This document shows, piece by piece, positions 13,101-27,041 of a DNA stretch of 64,000 bases. Under the pieces are notes generated by a model. It was not told the origin of the DNA, made no database searches, and saw only the letters and a program-made list of their open reading frames with translations. Source of the DNA: Anisakis pegreffii (Eukaryota; Nematoda; Chromadorea; Rhabditida; Anisakidae); assembly GCA_035041965.1 (NCBI GenBank), contig JAPYMA010000083.1, positions 1 through 64,000 on the forward strand, written 5' to 3'. Within the stretch, counting starts at the first letter, position 1. Every line of letters starts with the position of its first letter. The position numbers and the translations under genes were made by a program.

Positions 13101-16100
13101 AACTTTTCTTGGGACAACTTTTCTTCATATCCACTTCATAAGAACGTAATTTTTTTGCTAGGGAATTGATGACAGCGAACTGCAAGTTTGCACTGCTGTT
13201 CATACAACTGCTAAAAAGTTCAGTTTTCACTTTCAATCGCATTTTTTTTCGGGTTTGATTGAGTTGCGCTACGAAGTAGAGCATGACCAATTTGACTCAG
13301 AAATTTCCTACAGCCAATTATGAACTCTAAATGCCCTTAATCGGTTCGTTCACGTAACCAACCGTCAGAATTAATTTGTAATTTAACAATTATAAATTTC
13401 AATCGAAATTTTCGAACGAATGCAAGCAAAAAGCGCGTCGTAAATTGATTTGAAATCTTCTGATGAAATTTTAATTGATCCATCTGCACTTTCCAAAGCA
13501 AATAGCAAGAAGTACACATTTGAAAACGCTCAAAGAAATCCAATTACAATCTCTATTAGTTCATTCATCTATGTATCTGTTCAATAATCCGATCGTAGTG
13601 CCACGAAACCGTGAGTGTTTCGAGCACCATTCACATTTAGCAAAGAGAAGACCGCTCTTCATTTCATAACGCAATTCTGTTAACTTGCATTGACCGAATT
13701 TCATTTTGAAATGCTCCCATGCGGTTTGTTTACGTCCTAAAATTTGAATGATAGGGAAGTACGTTGAACTGTCAATTGCAGATGCCTACTGCAACAAGAC
13801 ATTAACATTTTTTGATAATCTGAACCTGCGATCGCTCATGACATTATGTGACATCGTCTGGAATGGAACTTTATCGTTCCTCTTGCGTGACAAATACATT
13901 TATCTGTTAATCAATCCGGGTTTTTGTCCATTGAATCGATAGCTTTTCAGCTTCCTAATTCCACCTGTAAGTGCTCAACCAACCACCTCATTAATAGACA
14001 CACCATCGACTGCTTATGACTAGATTTTGCTGAAGCTTTTGAATATGGCTCCTTTGAAGTCGTTCTTTTTAAAATTTCCGACCATCTATAATTCGATCGT
14101 ACAATATTTGTGGGAAAACGACTGAAACAGTCCTTAGCGCGAGCATATACGCAATAAACACGCCAACTTTATTCTCGCCAGAACTTATACTATTATAAAT
14201 CTCCGGCATCGCTTATTTTCTTCGAATCAGATGATCTGTTGCTTGATGCATTAGCTTATTGGTGTCAAGTGAAACGCTCGTTGCTCTGACATGCAATTGA
14301 GATTTGATATGGTCATGTGAAACGCGATTACTACCGTATAACCTTATTACCTTCAAATGAACACGTTTAACATGCCACCCTAGCGAAAAGCACAGCAAAA
14401 TACATTATGAAAAGTACAGATATGTTTCATCAGAATTTATCTTCACAAATATAAAATTCACATGGACTAATCAAGAAATGCATCTGATGAAATTCAATCT
14501 TCATGCAGTTGTTTCATCATCCACTAATCAATGTGGAGTTAATATAGTCATTGTTGGTCACACTCGCCCATGGATACTTCAATATCAATTTGTCAGCTTC
14601 GCGCATATTAAAAGAAGCCACCCCCATAAACTATCCAAAAAACACGCAAAGAATATCAATCGGCACTTCTTTGCAAACAAAGCCGTGAAATTATGATACA
14701 TTTTGTAACATGTTACCATAGCAAAAAGCATCATTCGATAACAAGTGTGCTCATTTAGAATGAACATGCTCATTTTGTTTTTGGATTGTGTTGGTGTGTT
14801 GCGATTGCGTTTATTCAATCTCATCATTGATTTGCATTCAGATCCTGGATGTAATTAAATAGGGCTTAAATAGTTGCGTCGCTTCTAGCACTTTTTATGT
14901 GTCGCCGCAAATTTTTTCGTGGTGCTGTCCCAAATCGATCAGCAGTAGCTTATGGAACAGGGATACTGATCTGTTGTTTTCATTTTCATCATTTGACTGT
15001 TTCTAATCTCGGTTTTTTTAAGCCCTCACTCTCCTGTTCTTCCATTCAAGCACAATTAGGCATCATTGTATTGTTTCAGTGTTATGCGCGCATTTTGAAG
15101 CTATGCAGATTGTTCTCTCAAGATCAGTTTCGGCGTTCAGGCTGCTGAGGCCAGAAGCAACGACTGCTACTGAAACAACCACTGTGCTGTCGTATCTGAT
15201 GACGACAACAGGAGATTTGTCATTGACGCAAGATTTTTGTTCCTTTGAAAGATTGACTGGACCTGTTTCGTGGTATAACTAGACCTGAAGAATGCATTTC
15301 CTTAATCTTGGCGACTTGAAGACCGCAAGCTTGAAGACATTGATTATATTTCCTAATATGCTAGCAGGTTGACGAGATGCAGATGCTTTCGAAAATTCTC
15401 AGTAATTCCTTACGTTTCAGCTTCATTACTGACTGCCATGTGGTTGGTTATGTGTTTATGAAAATAGAGAAATTCTGCAGATATACACTCGTTCATTGAA
15501 ATACGTATGATTAGGCTCATGCTCGGATCACGCCACGATCATGCCACCACCACCGTTTCTCATTATTCATCGCTGATGTCAGTCTATCAATGATATATGG
15601 ACTATTCCCTGTTGTCAATAATTTATGGTGTTTTTCCCATCGACCGCTCAAAATTCCTCCATAACATTTTTAGGATGTGTTTTTAAATACCTATCAATCA
15701 AGTTCTTGTGGTTTTAATGTCACTTTAGATTTCCGTCCAGTTAAACAATCGAAGTCAACGTGCGATTCCTTCACTGATCAGCGAGGAATTGCAATTCTGT
15801 GCTTGCTATTTTTCATTCCAGTCGCTCTTCATTGAGGCTTTACATGGCGTACACTTAAATTGAAACCGTTCAGGTCAATATTTTTTTCATGTGGAGAAAT
15901 TGTGGATGCGAATTCGTGGAATATACCGTTGTTTGTGGATTTTCAGGCAGCTTATGAATATTTGTGACACATGGATGCTTGATACTACTTTATAATCATA
16001 TGATGCTTGCCCACATATGAACTCTAATATATTTTTCCCACTGCAATGACTGCTTTATACAATACTCTACTAGAATTTGCTGATGTGTCTCCAAAAATTA

Positions 16101-18858
16101 CCTCATACAGTCATAAATGAATTGCAAATGATGAATTTATTGAGTTCCTCATTAAAACTTCGTTGAGTGAATCACTGCTTTCTTTTTTAAGAATCGAACC
16201 GCTTTCGTTTTGTGATGAAACGTGTTTGTAGTATATGCCGATAACTTCTGTGATTGAGAAATGAAAAGAAAATTGTAGTATCAGTCACGCGAGAATTTAT
16301 TACGGGTACAAATTGTATGCAATTCCTGGATTTTCACACGAATTTTTAGTCACTGGCGCAGTCACGAATACAATTCAGTTTCAACTCAAGCCATTGATTT
16401 TAGAATTATGATGTTGCCGATGAATCATTCCTGCCAAAGTCACTCATTTTTTAGTCAACAATGAATGGAATATTCATTTGCTCAGGTATTCAATCGTTTA
16501 ATCAGCTAATTGATGCACATTTCATACGTAAACCTCTTCAGGATCACTTCATATATCCCGTAATCACAGCTGACTACTTCGCTCGTCGATGTCTGATCCC
16601 AGCAACTTGCCATTTGTGATCTCACCATCTCATTTTGATCGCCTCCAACCCCTTTTTTCCAGTTCTAGACTATCATATCCAGTGGATTTTACGGCTTGCT
16701 TGGATACTTCGACAATTTTCTGAAGTGTCCAATTCAGCTGTTTAGATGAACAGCTGAATGGATGATGGACTGAAGTCGACTGTAGTGGGCGAAACGGTTT
16801 CATTGGAAAACACTCACTTGGTTCCTTTAATTGAATTCCACACGGAGTTTGTTTCCACGGAAACGAATACCTTTTCAAAGTCAATGAGAGGCAAATATTG
16901 TAGGAATTTAGTCGTATTCGTTGGCCTTTTTGATAGGTCGTATTAGTGTGTGCATTTGATTAATTGTTGAATGGTGTGGCTTGAAGGCGGCTTGGCTTGT
17001 TCGTGGTCTTGAATTGCGCCGATTTATGGGGTTAAGTTCGCTTGTTGATCACCTTGGTAGAACATTTGTTTATAAAAGACACTAGCCAAATTGGTCGAAA
17101 AATTTTCATGTATCTTCACGAAACTTTTTTGCATGATTACATTGTTTTTGGGTGACTAAAGTCATTTGGTACATTGCTGAAAAAATGATACAAGGAAAAC
17201 ATTTTGGTTGAAATGAAATGAAAAACTGAAAACGATTGAAAGAAAGAAGAGCATTGAAAATCTGAATTGGATGTTAAATAGTGTAAAAAATGAAGAAACG
17301 AATGAAATTACAAGGAAAAACAAGCGATATGCGAGGAACGAGTTCATCATGTGCCCATTCCCATGGGTACATGTCCAAGTTATCTCCCCATTATCAACCA
17401 CTGCTTCAATCATTGCCGAATAGAATACTGTACCTTGGTAATTTGGATTCTATGAGTATTTTTTGCTAGTTCTAATGGTTCTAATGTTTGCAAACACATC
17501 GATGTTCCTAATTTCATTTGCGATATTGCATGTTTCACATCTCCTCTTAGAATTGGTCCAAAGTGATCGCTTTGAAGTATGACATTCGTTTTACTTCCAT
17601 ATAAGTTAATTAGCTATAGTCTAGGACGTTACCCATCATCCTTATCTTCTGCGTTACATCCGCATTATCATTCACTATTTCAATCGTTCTCAAATGGACT
17701 CAAGTGCATCTGGGTAATCCAGTTTCAAATATATTCTCTGTTTGAAAAGCCACATGTGCAGACTGTTATATAGGATGCTATAGTGGATGGAACTGAAAAA
17801 TATCGAATGTTCATTGAAGTAGAATCAATTGGGGCATATCAATTGCAAGTTCATGAAAAAAAATCCAATATTTTGAATTCCAAACATTCATGGCGATTGG
17901 TGTTCGAGAGAAAAGATTGCTTTCTCAGAATTACCCATGCAATAAAATCACAAGAAATTGCTATATCAAATAATGGTAGTGATGATTTTCGATGAGACGT
18001 CAGCATTAAGTACATATTACTTCGCATGTGATACCCAATAATTTGATATATTTATGATTATGTGCAATTGAATTAGAAATGCTCATGGCGATCATATAAT
18101 GACCAATGTGAAATGCATTGGTTCATTCTCACAACAGTGCATCTGATTCCCAGTTGAACTAATTCCATGGTTCAGGCTTCGAATGAGTATACGTCCAATT
18201 TAATCCAGCCCAAGCAAAAACCACTGATTCCCCATTTGAGTACTGCTCTAAACTAAAATCACAACAATACATTATTCCCAGCTGAGTATTGGTTCAATCC
18301 AATCCATGCAAAAACAACTGACTGATTCAAACAAATTAGAATTGCCCATTTTTTCTCAAGATGACAGTCTTGTGGAACTATTGATTATGCGAAACAAATT
18401 CCTAGCTGGACCTCGAATATGCTGTCAGATAAGATTTTTCGTTGAAGAGCATTAAACGCTGGTTCAGTAGCCGTTTTTGAAAATAGCCGATTCGAAAGTC
18501 ATTATTAATGCTGATCGCTGTCGTTTTCTTTGAGTAATCCTCTTGATCCTTGCTCTTTGATGTTGCGTGATCTTATTGCTTCAGTGAAGTAATTTACATT
18601 AAGTTGCATGGTGGTCATCATAACATTGATGCTATTGTTGTTTGATGAGACGAGCTGTTTGTTATGCTCGATGCGGTGATCTGTTTACATAAAACATAAA
18701 CAAATGCGAAGAAAACTTTACAACTGTTTATGTTTAAGCAAAATACGGTGGTTTTTGATCGTAGACTGTGCTACTCTATGTGAAATGGCAGTCATCGCTC
18801 GTTGAGGAGTTATGATTCAATCCCAAATTGAGGACTTTCAAACATATTACAACTAGAG
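10180..18858. other. Gene-poor spacer with unassigned exon-like stretches
   Basis: About 8.7 kb with no gene I can name. A plus-strand open stretch at 11708-12010 (contains FVVLFALADH) may belong with the receptor-like exon upstream. On the minus strand, 16719-16630 follows a TTCAG acceptor and ends in a natural stop (KIVEVSKQAVKSTGYDSLEL and on). A 69-codon open frame lies at about 15283-15070. An inverted repeat with 11-bp perfect arms around AGCTG occupies 16732-16759. None of these is enough for a gene model. Confidence 0.3.
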
Positions 18859-18912
18859 ATTACCTGGATTGGTCAGGCTATCAAACGTCTGTAAAATCGC
18901 TGGCCACAGCGC
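18859..18912 (-). mobile_element. Short 3' fragment of a non-LTR retrotransposon
   Basis: About 54 bp match the 3' end of the retrotransposon remnant at 20217-20474: the same CTGGATTGG and GCTGGCCACA blocks, with the stop codon in the same place. It is a severely 5'-truncated copy, typical of non-LTR insertion remnants. Confidence 0.55.
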
Positions 18913-20216
18913 TCACGTTTCCGTGTTCACTGTTTATCATTCAAAATAAAATATTATTATTAGAACTAGAGATATCTTTCAAAATTATGACTTCTTAAAA
19001 CAACACTGATGCTGTTTTTGTGATGAATGCATCCGTTATGGCAAGAAAAACGAGACAAGCCTTCAATGGTGATTCAATTTGAGTTTGCTGGAAGGTTGGA
19101 ATGATTGAAAGTGGCGGCGCAAAGGAAAGGCTTCAAGCCGATAATCATTGTTGTTGATTTAGATGAGCTCTGATGAAATAATTGCTTGTTTTCGTGTTTG
19201 AATCTAATTGCGAGTTGTATATAATTCTATGGTGATGGATGCATTTTAACCATTCGAAGTCACCAAACAACGTGTGATGTGAATACAAAATTGTTAATGA
19301 AAGCATTGAACATGATCGTTGTCAATTTTAAGTGGTCACCCTGGGAACATCATCAAGATTCACCCGTATTTCACTATTTTCATTTATCCAGCTTTACATA
19401 CGTTCATCTATTATTGTTTTCAGTGGTCACGTTCTATTGTGACTCTACTGCTGCTGCTGTATCCTTTACAAACAGCCCAAGCAATGCATTTCCCCAGTCA
19501 CCGCCTTGTTCAGTGCTTTTTCCATAGATGATGGTCAAACTGCCCGTTGTATATGATCATATCGCAGCAGTTATGATCACATTGCAAACTTACGATTAGG
19601 TATGAGGTAGTGGAACAATATGCGTTACTTTGCATTGGATCACACTAAAGGTTTTGAAAAGATATCGAACACTCCGTGCGATGTTATCCTGCAAGATTCC
19701 GCTCACCTGTATTGTTGTGATCCATTCATGCCTATATGAACACAATCGGACATCCTCACAGAGTGTCGATAGTTTTAAGCTTTCAGCATATTTTCAACCT
19801 TGATATTCAAGCTTAGTTGCTATGACATTCAACTGGTGATTACTTATGGCTTTTCTCAAATATGTTATCCCGGGTTCGGATAGATAGTCGTTCCAGATTG
19901 CTTGCTCTGAAATGTTTCTCGTCGTTTCGAAAAAAAAAATCTGTTCAGCAAAAAACAAAAGCTTTTCAAGTAACGGGCTACTGGTGAAGCGCAACCGCAA
20001 ATTGATTGCCTTTCGAGTGCACCCAATAGAATGGACTCCAGAAAGTTGATTAATTTGAAAGCTTTTTTTCTCACTATCATTGAGAGTGTAACTGGCAAAT
20101 GCGATAATATCAATCCAGGAACAAATTTGCTCGATTCGACATTTAAGATTCAAGTAGTGAATGTAAGAAGCGCCTGAAATTGAAGGTTTTATCATGCGTT
20201 GTATGTACGAGTTAAA

Positions 20217-20474
20217 TTACCTGGATTGGCAAGCAGGCCATCAAACGTTTGTAACACTGCTGGCCACAATGCGTTTCCATTCGGTCCGTGATCTTGCTTT
20301 CCTTTGCAAGCAGGTGATACCCAATTTCTTTGTAATATCGTCTTTCCATCTTATTGGGGGTCTTCCCAGTGACCTTTTCATTTCCCTTGGGTACCACTCT
20401 AGTAAAATAGTAATAGTAATTTGACTCTGTTTACGAATTGCTAAATGATTACTGATGATTTCGAATGAAACGGC
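20217..20474 (-). mobile_element. Non-LTR retrotransposon remnant: C-terminal end of the reverse transcriptase polyprotein
   Basis: The minus strand is open for 77 codons to a TGA at 20243-20241. The last 50 codons or so contain WYPREMKRSLGRPPIRWKDD, then a G-x2-C-L-x2-KARSRTEWKRIV stretch. The order (W-x-P, then GRPP-x-RW-x-DD, then A-R-x-RTEW) is the hallmark C-terminal tail of non-LTR retrotransposon polyproteins of animals. The catalytic reverse transcriptase core is absent, so this is a 5'-truncated dead copy. The 133-codon frame just 3' of it on the same strand is not part of the element's protein. Confidence 0.75.
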
Positions 20475-22010
20475 TCAAATTGAAATTCTTATCGCTCATC
20501 GTCTTCTTTTCTCACTCGATCAAACAACATGGCATGGATTTCCGAACTGTTAATGCCGACAAGTTTTCTTCAGTGCATTATCAGAAAATCGCATTTTTCT
20601 TCGAACAAATTCCATTCATTCATTATTCATTTCACTCTCCTTCGTACCAGCCTTAGAAAGCTCAATTTAAATACAATTAGAAATCAACTGAGATTCACTG
20701 CATGTGTTCCGAGAACGATAGTCGTCTAATTCAATTACTCCCATAAATGCATAAATGCAGTTCACCCACATCTGGGGTACAAAATGATCAAGTTTGATGG
20801 CGAAGTTAGTGTTCAGTTTGAATATCGTGAAGGGATAAGGCAACGAGTTATCCTTCTGAATTCTTTTTGTTACAGCTCCATCGTATTCACCTCATCGTGA
20901 GCCTGTCGTTCGATAGAAACGAAAGTGATTTATTACTGGAAGAAATTTCGTAGAAGATCGCCTGTTATCGTTTGTTCTTGCTCCGTTCGATGACCTCTAT
21001 CACTCGACTTTTTCAAAAACCCGGTCATTCTTCAGCCACTCAGTATTTTTCAGTCGTGTGATAAAGCTAGGATTGCAAAAACGTAGCAAACAGATTAAAA
21101 AAGAAGGATAATGACGGATGACACAGCGACAATGTTGGCCTCACGAATGTTTTTTGCCATCTGCTTACTAAAAATCGAAATCTGGAGACGAGATATAGCG
21201 GATTTGATCTACAGCCGATGATCAATAGGAAATGTTGCGTCGTTACAGTTAACGCTTTAAACTAGAAAGCAATCGTAAATTCCATGTTGTTAGAATGCTA
21301 TGTGCCTTACTGAAGATCCCAGTAGCATCCCAGCTGTAAATCCCATCACAAGGACATTATCAATATGATAGCAATAATCACCTCACTGTACTCACCAACT
21401 TAATGCGCTTTTGTTCTGCGAATGGTTAGCTGATAGTGGAAGTGCTATTCTGAAGGTATGAACCCTCTGAATCTCTTGGACAATGCTGTCATTTTTCAGT
21501 AGCTAGTCATCCGTTGAAGGTCAGTCATTTCATTCTCAGATGTCAAATGGTATTTGAACGTTTAGTCGCAGCAACGAGTTTCTTCACATTCCTGCAATAG
21601 CTAGCTGTCCGTGCATTCATGACGTGAATTATTTCTCGGTTAACTGAAGTGAGTGGGATTGTTTGCATGTCGCATGAGTTTTCATTAACAATATCTCCAT
21701 TCTTCTTGAACTTTGAAAAGCTTGCTCGTCTCATCAACAATTCTTTCATCTCATAACTTAAACATGCGAACACTTCAGTGAATTCGCTAATTTCTCGAAT
21801 GTGTTCAACAACTTTGATGAATCGATCTGCAATAACGATAACGAAGTCAGCAGTCCATAGTCTTCAAGTACACAACGGAGAAAGAAATTGTTGTATTCAT
21901 CAACAACGAATTCATTGAATCACATGATCCTATTACTTTACGTATTCTTAGTTATGAGTGCCTCGCAGCACCTGCGAATGAAATTAACACCAACTTGAAA
22001 TCAATCGCCG

Positions 22011-22060
22011 CTGCGATCCGTTGAATTGCTGCTGCGATCCGTTGAATTGCTTTGTCGTTT
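22011..22060. repeat. 21-bp tandem duplication
   Basis: The block CTGCGATCCGTTGAATTGCT occurs twice in a row with a 21-bp period. It lies in spacer DNA and has no evident coding role. Confidence 0.85.
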
Positions 22061-22599
22061 TTCGAAGATAAAATGCTTGTGTTGATTTTGAAGCATCATG
22101 TTGATCTCAATTTCGTTTTGTCGAGAGTTTTTGCCCCATAATTCAATTGGCGGCTCTGCAATTATGCTTGACTATGCGCACCCATCGGCGATTTCATGCA
22201 TACTAACAAATTTTTTGCGTTATCCCTATTGGATATCGCTGTATAATTAGAATGAAAAATTTTTATCTATCACTATGAGATGCCAAGATTACACACTGGC
22301 TGAATTATAAGTTGTCAAACAATGTCGAATGTCGTGATCTCTTCTTCTCCTCCTTGCTCACCCTGTTATTCCGGGTTCTCTTCATGCTTTCTCAGTTCCG
22401 AACATCGTAATTTTGTCTATTTGTGAGTGTTTCTTTTCGTCTATCGTTGTTGGAAAACCGAAGTTTTGTTCCGATCACAACAAACTGCGTCACTGCAATA
22501 TTTCAAAAATTGCTAAACCTCAGGATTATCCTGAGATTGCTAAACGATCTTCGAATTGAATCTCGATCTCCACTAATGAACAAATTTTATTAATAATAT

Positions 22600-23000
22600 C
22601 TCGGGTGCCACCTTCAAGGCTACCGTCTTCTCAAGGTTGCCCAGTAACATGAAAATTTTTTTGCATCAGTCGATCCAGCTGGATCTCTTCATTCAGAAAA
22701 ACATATATTTTGTCGAGCGATTTTGCTTTCCTGAGGAGCCATAGCCATTTACTTAGGTGTATCTCAATTCAATAGCGCAGTCGCGCTCATTCATACAAAT
22801 TGATCACTATAGAGCAATCAAAACGTTCATATAAGCAATAGACGGATTGCGATCTTCGAGCTAACCGTCTTCTCAGGTTTGCCCGGGAACATGCGAATTT
22901 CTTTTCACGTTCAATCCAGTAGAACCTCTAGGTTCAGAATATTATAAACCTTACTGAGCAATTTGAGGAGATATAGGCATTTTATTAATTTGTCATTACT
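22600..23000 (+). repeat. Two diverged monomers of the 253-bp satellite family
   Basis: Two adjacent copies, at about 22608-22850 and 22855-23000 (the second incomplete), share the satellite's landmarks: CTTCTCAAGGTTGCCCAGTAAC, a CATTCAG block, TTTTGTCGAGCGATTTTGC and TTGATCACTATAG. They are spaced about 250 bp apart and read in the same direction as the array at the right end of the window. They are much more diverged than that array, so they are older. Confidence 0.75.
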
Positions 23001-23298
23001 CTATACAATCATGGCTAAATAGATAGGCTTCTTTTAGTAACAACTCGTTTAAAAGCGGGACGATTGAGTTGTGCGATGCAAGGCGAATAAAGTGGCACTT
23101 TTAGCATTCTGGTTCAGCCTCACCAAAAAATTCTGAACGAAAATGCGAATTTTTGCTCATCTAAAATCCATTCTCAATAAACCATCGCCATACACAGCAT
23201 TGCAAACATTGCACTGAGACCAGCAATTCAGCTCAATCCTATTTGTTGTTGTTAATGCATTCGGATTGATACGAATCATAAAAATGTCTTCTTTATAA

Positions 23299-24220
23299 AT
23301 TTATCTTCACAACCAATCGAGAGTGGCTTGAACGTATCTTCTTCTAATGAATAGACTGAATAATAGACTGTCCTGATTTTTGAGCAGACTTTGTCTAACG
23401 GGGAAGCTAGACTGAAGGATCCAATAAAATTTGCCCTTTAGGAAGATCATATCGAAAAGGTGATCCCACACTAGCGTACGTATGATCCAATTCCACTGCC
23501 AGTTCTATCAACAATTCTGACATGCTCGTTTCATTGTTTTCCTCAAAACTTCATCAAAATTATCGTAATATGCTCAATATCAAGCCATTATCATAGGATA
23601 AATTGCTCACGCATGTTTCCAGAAAACCAGCTGGTCCTTTGTGAAGCTAAATTCACGTTCAATGTTAGGAGTGAAATGTGATTCAAAGAAATTTCAAAAA
23701 AAAAACGAAAAAAAGGAGAATGGAAGGCGTAAACAACGGCTAACATGCTTTCAAGGTTCTCCTTGTCATTCCTCCATACAATTATGGCTGCAGAGATTGA
23801 AAGTGCATTTTGGAGAGTGACTACTAATTTAGTTCAGATTCTCAGTGACAATAGACTGATTGTGGGCAGGTTTCTGCGTTCCGCATAATTCTCTTCTCAA
23901 ATTTCAACAGTCCGTTCCAATCATTTCACTTATATATCCTCGAAATTAGTCGGAACTTATCGTTTCCCCCAAATCGCATAATTTTCATCTCCTCTTCTCA
24001 GACGTTCTCATTGGTCCATTCCATACCGATTGCTTCGTTGTAAACTTTCGAACTGAAAGAGACTTTTGCCTTCAATGAATCTATGTATTAATGATGTGAC
24101 TCCAGTAACATTGAATCACCCTAATGTAGTAGATTAATTCTTAATGAAAATCATTGCCTCAAAGTAAGGAATTGCGCCTGAATTCCAGATTTATCTTCAC
24201 AACCAATCGAGAGTGGCTTG
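23299..24220 (+). repeat. Exact 32-bp direct repeat pair, 890 bp apart
   Basis: The same 32 bases, centred on CACAACCAATCGAGAGTGG, occur at 23299-23330 and 24189-24220. Flanking sequence differs. This looks like the shared end of a dispersed element; the second copy abuts the hairpin at 24222. Confidence 0.85.
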
Positions 24221-24221
24221 C

Positions 24222-24280
24222 AAATTATTTTAAAGACAGTCATTAAAATATTTTTTTACTGACTGTCTTTAAAATAATTT
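24222..24280. repeat. Perfect 21-bp inverted repeat (hairpin)
   Basis: Arms at 24222-24242 and 24260-24280 are perfect complements built on TTTAAAGACAGTCA, with a 17-nt AT loop. It may be a short palindromic element or one end of a foldback insertion. No gene model touches it. Confidence 0.9.
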
Positions 24281-27041
24281 TTTTGATAGCACTTACGATT
24301 AGTCTGGATTCAACGAGTTGTAATTATGCGATTATAATCGTTTATCAGGATTTGCATAGAAATTTTCATATGGTTTTATATGAATTCGTATGAAAATCAA
24401 ACTTTCCTAAGGATTCACATAAATTTTCATTCGGATTCGCTTAACTTTTAAATGGATTCGTACTAAAACAGACTTTCATCAGGTTTCATGTAGTAATTTG
24501 TGAAAGTGCGCTAATCTCCTAAACAGATTCAATTGCACAATCTCACTTTTAATCGCTTGAGAATGATGTGCTTGTTGAAATAGAGTAGAATAAAACTCGT
24601 TATTGGTATCAATACCTTTAATGGTTTCCATCGTCGATCTTCGTGCAAAACTTAATATCGATGATTGCTGTGTTGATGAACAAATTGAGAAAACGATAAA
24701 AATCAACTACTCTCCAAATGAGAACCAACCCAAGAACAAGATAAATCAAAATGGATCGGAACTGAATGAAATCTTTTATTTGCTCCGCAGGCAACAATCA
24801 TTGCAGAAGAAAAGCCGCTCATATCCGGTGATTTCAGTGCCGAATCCATGTGTAGCATATTGCTTGGTTGTTCAGGAAGACAGTGATGTGTTTCAGGCAA
24901 AAAAGTGCAATTTTAATGATCTTCTATCGGGCATTATTAAAATGTGAAGTGATTGGCTTTAGCGAGAAAATGGCCCATAGAGAATGGTTGAGCTTTTAGA
25001 TTTGATGTGAAATTTGGTTGTTTATATTGCACATTTCCTTTTTAACGACGATCTCGTTTCATTGATGAACAAAAACATTCGCTCGTTTCGAACTCAGCCA
25101 GTTTCCAGTTCAATTTGTTACGTTGCTCTTGAGCAGGCAGAAGCCTGCGGCGGCTCTCTCATCTGTCGATGACAGAGGCTGAAAATTTGATTCAAGGCTT
25201 CTGCCGGAGATTCGATTCAGTCAGTTCATCGTCATTGCTGTCCGTTGTTTTCTAGCAGCAATTTGCACTCTGCAAAACAAATGAGAATTCAGATGATTCT
25301 CATTGAAATCATTCCAGCTTCTCAATGAGTCTTAGCCTTTCAGCTTAATCTTAATCACACGAAAATCGCACGGGTGCCCACGTTTCCCATAACTACAATG
25401 CATTTTGCAGCTGTCGTTCACACGATCTGCCATAAACATGAGCAGAAGATATATTAAACCGTCACCAGTCACCATCGTCTCTCGATCGCCTAATGATCAA
25501 AGATTGAAACGCTTGTTATTCGTCTTATTTGAGGCTTTAGAAGCATCTAAACGTTTGACTGTTATTTTCACATTTCTGTTGAATCATTCCAGTTCAAAAT
25601 TCTTGCAGAAATTCTGTTCAAACCGCATAACTGAGAGTTTGCCATTTTTACTTCGCCAAGCGTGAATGATTTCAATCTTAGGTGACATCATGTTGAGAGA
25701 CAGAATCAAAATGTAAAAATCACGCCTGAATAATTTTGAGCAGTTGAAAGTTTACTGTCTTTGCTTTGAATCATTTTGCTGCTGCTGCATGAAATTGACG
25801 TCATGCAATTGTGCAGTCAGCAGCAAAGAGTTGAGCGTGTCATTTCATTGCTTTTCCATTTTTCAACTCAAGCAACAATAATGCTTTCTGATATGTTCTC
25901 ATAGATACACACAATCTTCTCACACTCTAACGCAAACGAAAACATAATGCCTAACTATAAATTACCGTTGAATGTGGAAATATGCATAGGAAATTAACAG
26001 GAAAAAACACTTCGTCGGTATTCATTCGTTGAAATTTACATTGAATTTCATGTAACGGAGCAGACCAACAAGTTAATAATTTTTTGTTACATTAACATTG
26101 GCAATAAGCAATTCCAATTTTCCACATTACCGGTTAATTGATCTCATTTTATCAGCTGCTTGAAACGCCTCGAGGTTGTTTTTCAAAGCTGAAACAATTT
26201 CCTTTCTTCAGCAACCTTGTCTTTTCGTCTAACTTGACCTTCGTCTAGTTACGGCATATAAGTCTTTGTGCAGTGTTAGTCTAGGGTGGATGAAAAAAAT
26301 GATAGAGATATAAGAACTAGGAATTTTTACGATGTGAGATGCTGAGCGAAGACTATTGCAATCACCGTGTATTGTTGAGGAAAACAAACTAAACAAGTTC
26401 TTCTATGACGATTATGAAATAATCCTATATAGATCTGATGCGGCGTATACATCTATCTGATTTATGTAAATCATCAATAGTCTGTTTTCACGATTGGATG
26501 CTGTTTGATCATTTTCATGATCATCCTTAGCTTATGATCGCGCGTATTCTTACGATATTGCCTTGATAGGACCGTTGATTCACATACAGGACCGATAATT
26601 TTAATATGATATGTTCAAACTGATAAAGGTGTTGTTGACAGCAGTAATCCCGTTGTAATCTTTAATCTGTGTGATATTTCGACAGTAATTCGAGAACACA
26701 TCGCATGGTTTACTGGCTTGATAACCTGGTAAATGCAAACTTTTAGCTGAATGGAACAGATCTGCCTGAGCTGACTGACATAAGTAGACTCAAAATGTTA
26801 ATTGCGATTGTGATTTTTCTGCCTTCAGGGATTATCGCCTAAAACCGCCGCTAATCGCTCGGATATCCGTCAATTTCTTCACTGGCGACGAGATATGATG
26901 ACATTTCCGATTTGAGAAGTGCTCCCCTCTCTTAATGAATCTAAAATCGAGAGCTGTTCTCATTGGTTCAAGTCACTTTAGTGCTTAGTATCTCCATTCT
27001 GGCTGCTAGGTCGCATTCATCTTCACCTCCGCTCATTGAAG
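24281..27041. other. Spacer upstream of the GPCR gene
   Basis: No named gene. A plus-strand frame at 24603-24947 (114 codons) shows no family resemblance. On the minus strand, 25178-25122 is flanked by a TTTTCAG acceptor and a GTAACA donor and encodes PLSSTDERAAAGFCLLKSN, a possible unassigned exon. The TTCAG at about 26825-26829 could be a 5' UTR or spliced-leader acceptor for the GPCR. Confidence 0.3.

Noticed and set aside
14897..14960. CRRKFFRGAV, reminiscent of the nuclear receptor DNA-binding motif CKGFFRRAV
   Set aside because: None of the eight zinc-binding cysteines has the right spacing around it, and it lies downstream of the ligand-binding-like exon, the wrong order for the plus strand.
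19794..20195. A 133-codon minus-strand open frame, the longest in the gene desert region
   Set aside because: It lies just 3' of the retrotransposon stop codon, has no family resemblance, and overlaps other frames; most likely fortuitous.
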